DNA of 64,000 nucleotides. Source: Alkalihalobacillus sp. BA299. GTDB taxonomy: Bacteria; Bacillota; Bacilli; Bacillales; Bacillaceae_F. Below are positions 17,510-24,735 of this stretch, one piece after another. Every line of letters begins with the position of its first letter. Position 1 is the first letter of the stretch. The stretch covers positions 62,001 through 126,000 of the forward strand of contig NZ_JAFLJM010000005.1 of NCBI RefSeq assembly GCF_017745675.1. Reading direction: 5' to 3'. A model generated the notes under the pieces. The model saw only the letters and a program-made list of their open reading frames with translations. It searched no databases and was not told where the DNA came from. Position numbers and translations under genes: made by a program.

Positions 17510-17755
17510 GTGGCTACAAAATCTTCAATAGACCAGGCGGAAGATTTAAGAAGGCAAGTGAAATTAAGAGAAGATGGTGATGGGGAAATGTCTTCCTTAC
17601 CACCACGAAGTGAATATCATAAAGTGAAAAAAACAAAAAATCGAAAATTTCGTATTAAGTTCCCGCTAATCCGTTTTTTATTAGTTTTATTTTTAATAAT
17701 TGTTGTCTTAGCTTTGACATCTCCCATTTGGTTAGAATATCTTTCACAATCATAG
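17510..17755 (+). CDS. ypbE: Short YpbE-like membrane protein lacking a LysM domain
   Basis: A protein of 81 residues with a GTG start. It has a charged N-terminal half with SLPPRSEYHKVKK, then a single hydrophobic helix (about 56-76, RFLLVLFLIIVVLALTSPIW), and it stops four residues after the LEYL that follows the helix. In B. subtilis the gene at this position, ypbE, encodes about 240 residues with the same layout plus a long linker and a C-terminal LysM repeat. The homologue here appears to have lost the extracytoplasmic part. It lies between ypbD and ypbF, which supports the assignment; sequence similarity alone is weak. Confidence 0.65.
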   Translation: MATKSSIDQAEDLRRQVKLREDGDGEMSSLPPRSEYHKVKKTKNRKFRIKFPLIRFLLVLFLIIVVLALTSPIWLEYLSQS

Positions 17756-17827
17756 TTACCGGTATTAAAACTCGGATTTCCTTCATAAGCATAAGATAAG
17801 TACAAGTTGGTATGAAGGAGGTTACGC

Positions 17828-18262
17828 ATGGCATCAAAACAAGAATTTAATAAATATGCTTATGTTTCCGATACGGGCTTAGTTTTGGTCGAAACGTTAA
17901 TCGAACGAAAAACAACAGAACAAAATGCGGAAAAGCTTTTACAACGAGCCTCATTAGCAACCTTATTATGCCTAGGTTTAGGTGTAGTTTACATTATTTT
18001 ACAAGGGGCTTCTTTGGACTTTCTAACTTTAATAACGAATGGCTTTCTCTATCTTTATATCGGCTTGTTTCTTATTTGCTCCATATCTATGAAACACGCA
18101 AAAAAGAAGTTAGATAAAGCGGAAAAGGAGTATGAGGAGTTACGTTCTGAAGTCATTGATCGACAGGAACAATTATGGGATACGAGAGAGTTATGGGAAA
18201 AACGGCATGAGTTATTTATATTCTTAAATGAAGAATATAGCGTGAATTTATTTCATAAGTAA
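17828..18262 (+). CDS. ypbF: YpbF-like membrane protein (DUF2663 family)
   Basis: A protein of 144 residues with two central hydrophobic helices (about 42-88) followed by a charged coiled-coil-like helix (KHAKKKLDKAEKEYEELRSE, then VIDRQEQLWDTRELWEKR). Length, topology and position match B. subtilis YpbF. Function is unknown. AAGGAGG lies 6 bases before the ATG. It ends in a strong terminator and closes the ypbB-recS-ypbD-ypbE-ypbF series. Confidence 0.82.
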   Translation: MASKQEFNKYAYVSDTGLVLVETLIERKTTEQNAEKLLQRASLATLLCLGLGVVYIILQGASLDFLTLITNGFLYLYIGLFLICSISMKHAKKKLDKAEKEYEELRSEVIDRQEQLWDTRELWEKRHELFIFLNEEYSVNLFHK

Positions 18263-18290
18263 AAGAGGCTGTCTTGCGCAGCCTCTTTTA
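18260..18290. terminator. Terminator after ypbF
   Basis: A perfect 12-bp stem (TAAAAGAGGCTG / CAGCCTCTTTTA) with a 7-base loop. The right arm ends in T's; the left arm starts with A's, so it can also act for the convergent minus-strand gene. Confidence 0.85.
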
Positions 18291-18351
18291 CTCTACAGAA
18301 ACAATAACTAGCTTCTCATAGGAAAAATTGTCATATAAAATATATTTACAT

Positions 18352-18582
18352 TTACGCAGTTAAGAATGGATGACCAAATAAAGCATTTTGGCTTCTACAA
18401 TATTCAACACCGTTAATTTGCACTAAATAGTGGTTATATTCTTCGATCCGTCCAAAAGCAATTGTTTGTTTCTGGACTGGACAATAAACTTCGATAGGCA
18501 ATCCATATTTTATATTAAATTCAATGTCTTCGTTTGTTATTATTGATTTATTTTTTAGTTTATGAAGTAACATTCTGTTCAT
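18352..18582 (-). CDS. Hypothetical protein, 76 residues
   Basis: A small soluble-looking protein: MNRMLLHKLKNKSII, then ITNEDIEFNIKYGLPIEVYC and a C-terminal QINGVEYCRSQNALFGHPFL. Two cysteines (CPVQKQ and EYCRSQ) are notable. AAAGGAGCTG lies directly before the ATG at 18582; a second ATG three codons in has wider spacing. It stands alone on the minus strand, facing ypbF. A cre-like palindrome lies 36 bases upstream of its start, suggesting carbon catabolite control. I do not recognise the family. Confidence 0.68.
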   Translation of the reverse strand: MNRMLLHKLKNKSIITNEDIEFNIKYGLPIEVYCPVQKQTIAFGRIEEYNHYLVQINGVEYCRSQNALFGHPFLTA

Positions 18583-18617
18583 CAGCTCCTTTCAGCAAAG
18601 AATAAAATGAACAATAT

Positions 18618-18631
18618 TGTAAGCGCTTACT
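18618..18631 (-). promoter_or_regulatory. Candidate cre (CcpA) site
   Basis: TGTAAGCGCTTACT is a near-perfect palindrome matching the cre consensus TGTAAnCGnTnnCA in all but the last base. It sits in the promoter region of the minus-strand 76-residue gene. Confidence 0.6.
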
Positions 18632-18773
18632 TCAGTAATTAAAGTATATCATAAAAGACAGAATTTTCAATAACACAAAAAAAATTAAGACCTTAGACCT
18701 GTTTTTTCCTTCATGGAAGAAATAATCACAAGGCTGATTAAATTTAGGTTGAGTTAACGTTACAAAATGCCTC

Positions 18774-18803
18774 AAAAAAAAGAAAGCCAATTAACTGGCT
18801 TTC
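18774..18803 (-). terminator. Orphan terminator on the minus strand
   Basis: Stem GAAAGCCA/TGGCTTTC with a 6-base loop. On the minus strand it is followed by eight T's. No annotated minus-strand gene lies immediately upstream of it (18804-19040), so it may end a small RNA or an unrecognised transcript. Confidence 0.6.
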
Positions 18804-18840
18804 ATCAAAGAGAGAAAAATAAGAGGTCATTTACATTTAC

Positions 18841-18923
18841 TACTTTAACACGTATCTGCGTTAAAGTAAATATGCAATTGTGAATTTTCAAAAATAATTT
18901 ATTGCATTTACTGTGTAATTACA
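18841..18923. promoter_or_regulatory. Inverted repeats in the 18583-19040 intergenic region
   Basis: TACTTTAAC (18841-18849) and its exact complement GTTAAAGTA (18860-18868), then the perfect palindrome TGTAATTACA (18914-18923). Both are operator-like and lie upstream of the 36-residue membrane peptide gene. No protein can be assigned to them. Confidence 0.4.
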
Positions 18924-19040
18924 GTGTTTATATTATTAATGTATAAACTTATTATTTTGTCACATTTTTAATATAAACGCAAGGGTAATATATGCCAATA
19001 TAAAATTGGGAGTAAATAAAAAGATTGTGGGGTGAGGGTA

Positions 19041-19151
19041 ATGACTGCAACTGCTCTAATCGCAGTGATTGGTTTTACATTCTTAATTTTTGTAGTATGT
19101 ATTGCCATGGCAATTGCCTTATACAAAGTTGCTGAAGAAGATATTGGATAA
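19041..19151 (+). CDS. Small single-span membrane peptide, 36 residues
   Basis: ATG with an excellent GGGGTGAGGG ribosome site. The product reads MTATALIAVIGFTFLIFVV, then CIAMAIALYKVAEEDIG: one hydrophobic helix with a short acidic tail. A strong terminator follows 24 bases after the stop, so it forms a complete small transcription unit. I do not recognise the family. The clean ribosome site, hydrophobic design and terminator support a real gene. Confidence 0.7.
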   Translation: MTATALIAVIGFTFLIFVVCIAMAIALYKVAEEDIG

Positions 19152-19175
19152 TGTTTTCTATTAGAAAAAGAGATG

Positions 19176-19246
19176 GAAGAGGTTGGCTCATGGAATGTAA
19201 GGTCCTTATGTAAGGAAGCTTAGATGTGAGTCAACCTCTTCTTTTA
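19176..19246 (+). terminator. Terminator after the 36-residue peptide gene
   Basis: GAAGAGGTTGGCTCA (19176-19190) pairs 14/15 with TGAGTCAACCTCTTC (19227-19241), followed by TTTTATA. A smaller hairpin (TCCTTATGTAAGGA) lies in the loop. Confidence 0.8.
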
Positions 19247-19327
19247 TATAACAGAAAAGGCTTGAATATAAAAAATAGGCGAATTTTTATTGATTTTGTT
19301 TTAATACAGGGGTTGCAATATTTACCG

Positions 19328-19336
19328 TGTTATAAT
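19328..19336 (+). promoter_or_regulatory. Extended -10 promoter of the YhfH-like gene
   Basis: TGTTATAAT, a consensus extended -10 element, lies 38 bases before the small zinc-ribbon gene. No well-spaced -35 is seen. Confidence 0.55.
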
Positions 19337-19373
19337 ACAATGGTTTTAACAAAAGAAATAGGGGGAATAAAAA

Positions 19374-19505
19374 ATGACACCAAGCACAGAGTTTTTTAGA
19401 AATTTACCACCAAAGCAATGCACTGATTGTGGTGAGGTTATTGACGAACAACACGAATCGTACCTTCATCAATGTGAAAAGTGTTTGCGACACGAAGTAG
19501 AGTAA
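19374..19505 (+). CDS. yhfH: YhfH-like small zinc-ribbon protein, 43 residues
   Basis: Reads MTPSTEFFRNLPPKQCTDCG and then EVIDEQHESYLHQCEKCLRH. Two CxxC pairs (Cys16/19 and Cys34/37) form a predicted zinc ribbon. Length and sequence resemble the YhfH family of Bacillus, whose function is unknown. AGGGGGAAT lies about 6 bases upstream of the ATG. It has its own promoter and terminator. Confidence 0.8.
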   Translation: MTPSTEFFRNLPPKQCTDCGEVIDEQHESYLHQCEKCLRHEVE

Positions 19506-19519
19506 GAGTTAAATAGAAG

Positions 19520-19558
19520 GTCTTCATTTCATTGGGGAATTGAAATGAAGGCTTTTTA
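19520..19558 (+). terminator. Terminator after the YhfH-like gene
   Basis: GTCTTCATTTCA pairs with TGAAATGAAGGC (one G-T pair) with a 9-base loop, followed by TTTTTATTTT. Confidence 0.85.
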
Positions 19559-19623
19559 TTTTGGGAACCTTGTAGTAATCTTAGAGGCATGAGGTCTTAT
19601 TTTTGCGTTATGAGGAGAGAAGT

Positions 19624-20031
19624 ATGAGTAAGCATTTTTTGTTTGTATACGGGACATTAAGAAAGCATGAAAATAATTCACAGTTCTTAAAGGAAGCTAA
19701 ATGTGTTACAGAACAAGCTTGGACAAAAGGTGTATTGTATGATACAGGATGTGGATATCCTGCGATGAAAGCGAGTTCTTCTAAGTATGTATATGGTGAA
19801 GTTTATGAAGTTAATGAAGAACAATTAAGGGAAATTGATAGGTTGGAAGACTACAAGGAAAGTAGATCGAGCAATTTATATGATCGAATCATTCAATCTG
19901 TATTTACAGATAGTGGGGAATGTAAAGCTTTCTTGTACATAGCGTCTGATCAATTGACCAAATTAAGGCAAGAAATACCGCTTGGTGATTGGAAAGAATA
20001 TTTATACTATAAAGGTAAACAAACGTACTAA
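19624..20031 (+). CDS. Gamma-glutamylcyclotransferase-like (AIG2/GGCT fold) protein
   Basis: A protein of 135 residues. The N-terminal FLFVYGTLRKHENN is the signature YGTLR loop of the family, and GYPAMKASSSKYVYGEVYEV with DRLEDYKE near residue 78 supplies the usual acidic catalytic region. Family members cleave gamma-glutamyl peptides or amines to 5-oxoproline; the substrate here is unknown. The start is ATG 19624 with GAGGAGAG upstream. The following small frame begins one base after its stop. Confidence 0.85.
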   Translation: MSKHFLFVYGTLRKHENNSQFLKEAKCVTEQAWTKGVLYDTGCGYPAMKASSSKYVYGEVYEVNEEQLREIDRLEDYKESRSSNLYDRIIQSVFTDSGECKAFLYIASDQLTKLRQEIPLGDWKEYLYYKGKQTY

Positions 20032-20032
20032 C

Positions 20033-20182
20033 ATTTATAGTTATAGGTCAAAAAAAGAAGAATTAGGGCCTCCAGACCATTATGCTGAAGAAATTATTCG
20101 TGGTGGTAAAGGCTATTTAAGTGATAAGTATATTCAAAATATCGAGTCCCATATCCAGTCACTATCTAGACGGGTAGATTAG
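20033..20182 (+). CDS. Small protein of 49 residues, apparently starting at AUU
   Basis: The frame reads YSYRSKKEELGPPDHYAEEI, then IRGGKGYLSDKYIQNIESHI, ending SRRVD. It looks coding: charged, helical, no unusual residues. No ATG, GTG or TTG lies between the end of the previous gene and this sequence; ATT at 20033, one base after the previous stop, is in frame at the expected place. Either translation starts at a rare AUU by coupling, the start was lost, or the frame uses the upstream TTG at 19982 inside the previous gene. Confidence 0.5.
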   Translation: MYSYRSKKEELGPPDHYAEEIIRGGKGYLSDKYIQNIESHIQSLSRRVD

Positions 20183-20229
20183 GGAAGAACTAAACTCATA
20201 GGTTTGCAGAAAAAGGTGGAAAATTTGCT

Positions 20230-21111
20230 ATGGCTAAACAATTAACGATTGTCGTTCCAGGTGAATCTGTGGATGTCACGATTGAACATTTAAATGCAAT
20301 AGGAATAATTAATTTGTATTATGAACAACCGATTGAAACGACCATGAATAACAATGGTTACGGGTTTGAATTAAAAGAACATGAGAAAATTGATTTACAT
20401 ATTATTGTGGAAGATGAGCACGACGTGATGGATACATTAAACCTTTTATGTAAGACGCTAAGTATTTTACCTAAAGAGGTCGCTCAAAAGGATATCAATC
20501 TTGAATTAGAAAACGTGATTTTTGATGATATTCCTTTAGGGAATGGATGGAAAATACGTTATGGAGAAGCGGTTGAAAACAGACAAGAAAAAACCATTTA
20601 CCTTGACCCACAAGGTGCATTTGGAACAGGTATTCATGAAACGACACAAGGCTGCTTAAAGATGATTACGGATCACTCATTTGATCGATGTCATGTGCTG
20701 GATATTGGAACAGGTTCAGGTGTGCTGGCTATTGCTGCTCTGTTAAAAGGAGCTTCAAGAGTAACAGCGATTGATATTGAACCAGTTGAAAGAGAAGTGT
20801 TACATCAGGCTAAATTAAATAATGTTGAAAATGTGAACGTTCATCAAGTTAATATTTTAGAAGAAGGGTATGAATTTCCCGTACAATTTGATTGGACGAT
20901 TATTAATATTGGAGCGGATGAGTCGGTTAAGATTATTGAACAATATCGTCTGTATGAGCGATCAAAGTATTTTCTAGTTTCTGGAGTGGTTGATTGGAAT
21001 GAAGAAAAGGTGAAAAATTTTTTTAAAAACGTTGGATTTGAAATTTTTGCTCGAACACAGACGAATGAATGGGTTACTACATTATATCGTAAGCTTTATT
21101 TTGTAACCTAA
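20230..21111 (+). CDS. PrmA-like class I SAM-dependent methyltransferase
   Basis: A protein of 293 residues. The PrmA-type block DPQGAFGTGIHETTQGCL (residues 119-136) precedes the SAM-binding motif VLDIGTGSGVLAIAALLKGA, then VTAIDIEP. PrmA trimethylates ribosomal protein L11. The N-terminal domain here diverges, and the usual C-terminal NILA/NIxA motif is replaced by NIGADE, so this is likely a paralogue with another target. The ribosomal prmA of Bacillus normally sits in the dnaK operon. AAAGGTGG precedes the ATG by about 10 bases. The ECF sigma gene follows. Confidence 0.8.
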   Translation: MAKQLTIVVPGESVDVTIEHLNAIGIINLYYEQPIETTMNNNGYGFELKEHEKIDLHIIVEDEHDVMDTLNLLCKTLSILPKEVAQKDINLELENVIFDDIPLGNGWKIRYGEAVENRQEKTIYLDPQGAFGTGIHETTQGCLKMITDHSFDRCHVLDIGTGSGVLAIAALLKGASRVTAIDIEPVEREVLHQAKLNNVENVNVHQVNILEEGYEFPVQFDWTIINIGADESVKIIEQYRLYERSKYFLVSGVVDWNEEKVKNFFKNVGFEIFARTQTNEWVTTLYRKLYFVT

Positions 21112-21199
21112 AGTGAGTTTGTGTCGTTTCATAAATGAATTAAAGGTTAATACAATGGTGCCGTTTATTAAACTTGGTTCAAGTTTTGGGGGTTGTTTT

Positions 21200-21733
21200 A
21201 TGAAAGATGAAGAATTACTAGCAAAATCTAAGCAAGGTGACGAAGATGCCTTCTATCAATTAATGAAAAAGCATATTTCTACCGTTGAGAAATTTGCTTT
21301 TCAACTTGGGGTTCATCCAAATGATATTCAAGATATTACACAAGAAACATTCTTAAAAGTTTATCGCTTTTTGAGTAATCATACACATGGGAAATTTACA
21401 ACATGGCTTTATCAAATAACGCTAAATGTCGTTAGGGATTTGTATCGGAAAAAGAAGCGGTTTGATCGTAAAACGAAAGCGTATATGAATGAGGCAGCGA
21501 TCGCTGTTGCTCCAGATTTTGTTGATAATTCAAACCTCCCTGAAGTACATGAGGCGATACAACAATTAGCTGATAAGTATAAACTCCCTGTTATTCTCCA
21601 TTACTTTCATGATCTATCCTATCAGGAAATTAGTGATGTGTTAGGTGTGACAGAAGGTGCTGTTAAAACGAGAATGTTACGAGGGAGAAAGATGCTTAAG
21701 GAACGATTAGAACGGGTAGGTGAAATACTATGA
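21200..21733 (+). CDS. ECF-type RNA polymerase sigma factor
   Basis: A sigma-70 family protein of 177 residues with only regions 2 and 4. Region 2 covers DEDAFYQLMKKHISTVEKFA, then DIQDITQETFLKVYRFL; region 4 covers LPVILHYFHDLSYQEISDVL, then GVTEGAVKTRMLRGR. The start is ATG 21200 (GGGGG upstream); the longer frame from 21113 adds residues without homology. Its stop overlaps the next gene (ATGA), the usual coupling of a sigma factor with its anti-sigma factor. No clear autoregulatory AAC-type -35 promoter was found. Confidence 0.93.
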   Translation: MKDEELLAKSKQGDEDAFYQLMKKHISTVEKFAFQLGVHPNDIQDITQETFLKVYRFLSNHTHGKFTTWLYQITLNVVRDLYRKKKRFDRKTKAYMNEAAIAVAPDFVDNSNLPEVHEAIQQLADKYKLPVILHYFHDLSYQEISDVLGVTEGAVKTRMLRGRKMLKERLERVGEIL

Positions 21734-22533
21734 ATGATCAAGAATTTGAAAGGTCATTAAAGGAACTTAAAAAAGCGTACGATCAAAAGCAAATTCAATC
21801 GTCCCCTGAAGATATAATGAAGTATATAAAGACTAAAGAGACAAGAAAATTTCGCCCGTTTAAGAAATTGCAAGGATTAGGAATAGCGGCTAGTATTGTG
21901 GCTGTTTTAGGAATAGGCAGTATCCTATTATTAAGTGAAAACCAAGAAAGCGCAGTCCCAGAGGCCGATACAACCGAATTTAGGGGAGCTGAAACATTTA
22001 TAGTAGAAGACGAAGCAGCTGATTCAGCTACAATCCATCGCGATGATCGTATTGTCGATACGCTTCTTATTGAGGGGACGGAAGAGGAGATCAATTTAAG
22101 ACTTTTGGTAGATGAAGAACTTCGTTTTTCGACATATATACCTGAACAATTTGAAGTTGATACGGTATCGGATGAAGAGGGCTACTCAGTACAGGTATTT
22201 GCTAACTATACGAATGATCCAGTTGAACCCCCATTCTTTACAGTTTACCGAGCAGCAGGTAACAAACAAGTAACAATGGAGAAGTATATACAGCAAGTGA
22301 GAGATGACTATTTGGAGCAAGGTTTTGTTGAGAACGATGAGGATTACAAAACGACTTGGGGTTCGAATGAAGCATTCTTTTTCTTGCATCCAGAAAAAGA
22401 TATGGCAGTAGCTATTAATCTTTTTGAGATTAATGGAGAAATCTATGAAATTACAGAAACATTTTTTGGGGAATATTCTGAAGGAATAGGAGCTAGGTTA
22501 AATTTAATGCAACAGCACTTTCAATGGCATTGA
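21730..22533 (+). CDS. Probable membrane-bound anti-sigma factor
   Basis: A protein of 267 residues: a cytoplasmic N-terminal part (about 1-46), one hydrophobic helix (about 48-67, LGIAASIVAVLGIGSILLL) and a large extracytoplasmic acidic domain. This topology, with a 4-base overlap with the ECF sigma gene, identifies the role; I see no zinc-binding HxxxCxxC motif, so it is not of the ZAS type. The external domain probably senses the stimulus. Regulated proteolysis, for instance by a PrsW-like protease encoded at 31.3 kb, is conceivable but speculative. Confidence 0.8.
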   Translation: MNDQEFERSLKELKKAYDQKQIQSSPEDIMKYIKTKETRKFRPFKKLQGLGIAASIVAVLGIGSILLLSENQESAVPEADTTEFRGAETFIVEDEAADSATIHRDDRIVDTLLIEGTEEEINLRLLVDEELRFSTYIPEQFEVDTVSDEEGYSVQVFANYTNDPVEPPFFTVYRAAGNKQVTMEKYIQQVRDDYLEQGFVENDEDYKTTWGSNEAFFFLHPEKDMAVAINLFEINGEIYEITETFFGEYSEGIGARLNLMQQHFQWH

Positions 22534-22575
22534 TTAGATGATGTATAAATCTATATTAATAACTCTTAGTAATAA

Positions 22576-22605
22576 AAGAGGGTGACTTAGTCACCCCTTT
22601 TTGTA
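22576..22605 (+). terminator. Terminator after the anti-sigma gene
   Basis: GGGTGAC TTA GTCACCC stem preceded by AAAGA and followed by CTTTTTG. Confidence 0.85.
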
Positions 22606-22738
22606 TTTATATAATAAAATGTTCGTAAAAATAACACATTTGTGCTACTATTCTTGGTTGATTTTAACAAACTGATGTATTAAAATAGTATAAATATTTA
22701 AAAAAATCAGAAAGATATTATTGGGAGTGAGAGAACAA

Positions 22739-24001
22739 ATGACCTTAAGGGAAGAAGCGTTGCAGATGCATAAAATGCATCAAGGAAAGCTTGAAGTAAT
22801 TTCAAAAGTGCCTGTGCAAAATACACGAGATCTAAGCTTAGCGTATTCACCAGGAGTAGCTGAACCTTGTAAAGAAATTGCTGATGATCGAAGTCGAGTC
22901 TTTGATTATACGATGAAAGGGAATACAGTTGCTGTCGTATCTGATGGTACTGCAGTATTGGGCTTAGGGAATATTGGTCCAGAAGCAGCAATGCCAGTAA
23001 TGGAAGGTAAAGCATTATTATTTAAATCATTTGCTGGTGTAGATGCTTTTCCAATTTGCCTTGACACGAACGATGTTGAAGAAATCATTCGCACTGTAAA
23101 GCTTCTTCAACCTACATTTGGAGGAATCAACTTAGAAGATATTGCAGCACCAAATTGTTTTATTATTGAAGAAAGATTAAAAAAGGAAATGAACATTCCT
23201 GTCTTTCATGATGACCAACATGGAACAGCGATTGTCACTGCGGCAGGGTTATTAAATGCTATCAAGTTAACTAAAAAAGATTTGTCCCAAATAAAAGTAG
23301 TGATAAATGGAGCGGGTTCAGCAGGTATTGCAGTCTTAAAGTTATTGCACTCAATGGGAGTAAAAAATATTATTCTTTGTGATTCAAAAGGTGCTATTTT
23401 CAAGGATAGATCCTATGGTATGAATCCTGTGAAAGAAGAGGTTTCAGAGTTTACCAACTTGAATCGATTAGAAGGATCTTTAGATGAAATCATTATAGGT
23501 GCAGATGTGTTTATTGGTGTTTCTGTTGCCGGAGCTTTGACGAAAGAGATGGTCCGTTCAATGAACGAACATCCAATTATTTTTGCAATGGCTAATCCTA
23601 ATCCAGAAATTATGCCGAGTGATGCCATCGAAGCTGGTGCAAAAGTTATCGGAACTGGAAGATCGGATTTTCCAAATCAAGTGAATAACGTTCTCGCATT
23701 TCCAGGTATTTTTCGCGGGGCTTTAGATGTCTTTGCTACAGATATAAATGAAGAGATGAAAATTGCAGCCGTTTATGCTATTGCTAGCTTAGTATCAGAG
23801 AGTGAACTAAAAGCTGATTATATCATTCCGAATCCATTTGATCCGAGAGTTGCTCCGATCGTAGCGAAAAGTGTTGCGCAGGCTGCATTAGAAACGGGAG
23901 TAGCCAGGAAACTGGTGAATCCTGAGGAGGTCGCGACAAGAACACGCAGATTATCGGCGATCCGAGATAATGTCTATTTAAGTTGTCATATTGGTAATTA
24001 A
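22739..24001 (+). CDS. NAD(P)-dependent malic enzyme (YtsJ/MalS-like)
   Basis: Decarboxylates malate to pyruvate with NAD(P)H formation. The protein is 420 residues long. The N-terminal malic domain shows [19 protein letters not shown], then GDTxx-like [20 protein letters not shown] and [18 protein letters not shown]. The metal/catalytic block [11 protein letters not shown] and [11 protein letters not shown] follow, then a Rossmann domain with [10 protein letters not shown]. It is of the short bacterial type without a phosphotransacetylase domain. GGGAG lies about 12 bases before ATG 22739. Cofactor preference cannot be stated from sequence alone. Confidence 0.93.
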   Translation: MTLREEALQMHKMHQGKLEVISKVPVQNTRDLSLAYSPGVAEPCKEIADDRSRVFDYTMKGNTVAVVSDGTAVLGLGNIGPEAAMPVMEGKALLFKSFAGVDAFPICLDTNDVEEIIRTVKLLQPTFGGINLEDIAAPNCFIIEERLKKEMNIPVFHDDQHGTAIVTAAGLLNAIKLTKKDLSQIKVVINGAGSAGIAVLKLLHSMGVKNIILCDSKGAIFKDRSYGMNPVKEEVSEFTNLNRLEGSLDEIIIGADVFIGVSVAGALTKEMVRSMNEHPIIFAMANPNPEIMPSDAIEAGAKVIGTGRSDFPNQVNNVLAFPGIFRGALDVFATDINEEMKIAAVYAIASLVSESELKADYIIPNPFDPRVAPIVAKSVAQAALETGVARKLVNPEEVATRTRRLSAIRDNVYLSCHIGN

Positions 24002-24066
24002 GATAGAATATACTCATAAATGAATAGAAAATGATTAGATAAGTGTCTGTGTCCCTCTAAATGAGT

Positions 24067-24106
24067 GAAATATAGTTGCTGCCTTGAACTAAGGCATCTA
24101 TATTTC
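24067..24106 (+). terminator. Strong hairpin downstream of the malic enzyme gene
   Basis: GAAATATAG...CTATATTTC arms around a second GCCTT/AAGGC stem. No T run follows directly. It is nested inside weaker arms (GTCTG...CAGAC, 24043-24125), with GCTTTTGCTTTT after it, so it may be a compound terminator. Confidence 0.5.
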
Positions 24107-24109
24107 GTT

Positions 24110-24293
24110 GCTGAGGTGCCAGACGCTTTTGCTTTTCGAGATGTCTAGCGCAAGCGCCCAGCGTCTAGTGGACTTCGGACTCCTCCTTACGATAAGTCAA
24201 CATCGCCTCGTTATCACTCGCCGTGTATCCTTTATCTCATACGGAGGGGCTCCGGTCCATACGCCGCTAAACGGGCGCTTGCGTTTTTCTTAC
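24110..24293. repeat. Intergenic repeat family R1, copy 3 (tail type A)
   Basis: From GTCTAGCGCAAGCGCCCAGC through ACGATAAGTCAACATCG and the tail (TTTATCTCATACGGAGGGGC, CCATACGCCGCTAAACGGGC) to GCGTTTTTCTTA. It fills most of the 318-base gap between the malic enzyme and the following membrane protein gene. Confidence 0.85.
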
Positions 24294-24319
24294 TTGAAAA
24301 TGTTAGGAGATGATGGAAG

Positions 24320-24724
24320 TTGAACAATTGGGTAAGTAGAAAAGTGCTATTATTTATTATTGGTAATGTCTGTATTATTATTTCTTCTCGGACTTTTCCA
24401 TCTCCAAAGTTATTAACATTTTCAGAATGGTTAGGAGAGTTAGTATTTTCCCCGTTTTCGTTATTGGGGGCAGTGATTTTATTTATAGTAGGTTTTATGG
24501 CATTTGCTTTTCTAGTGAAAGCAACAATTATCGAAGTAGTTTATCCTTATATGAAGAAAAGATCAATAAACACTAGCGAAGTTGTAGTAGCCATTATGAT
24601 GTTAGTCTCATTCTTTTTTCAAGTTGCACTTCATCCATTAACAGGTGCTCTAGCGGTCATTTTTGCTATTGCTTATGGTATAATGGAGGCGAATGAAGGA
24701 AAAGTTTATGATAGCGATTCATAA
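24320..24724 (+). CDS. Hypothetical polytopic membrane protein, 134 residues
   Basis: TTG start with GGAG 11 bases upstream. Hydrophobic segments lie at about residues 8-22, 44-68, 87-103 and 106-121, followed by an acidic tail (NEGKVYDSDS). The sequence FSPFSLLGAVILFIVGFMAF leads into KATIIEVVYPYMKKR. It is 11 bases from the phosphoesterase gene, so they probably share a transcript. I do not recognise the family. Confidence 0.72.
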   Translation: MNNWVSRKVLLFIIGNVCIIISSRTFPSPKLLTFSEWLGELVFSPFSLLGAVILFIVGFMAFAFLVKATIIEVVYPYMKKRSINTSEVVVAIMMLVSFFFQVALHPLTGALAVIFAIAYGIMEANEGKVYDSDS

Positions 24725-24735
24725 AGGAGAAACGA

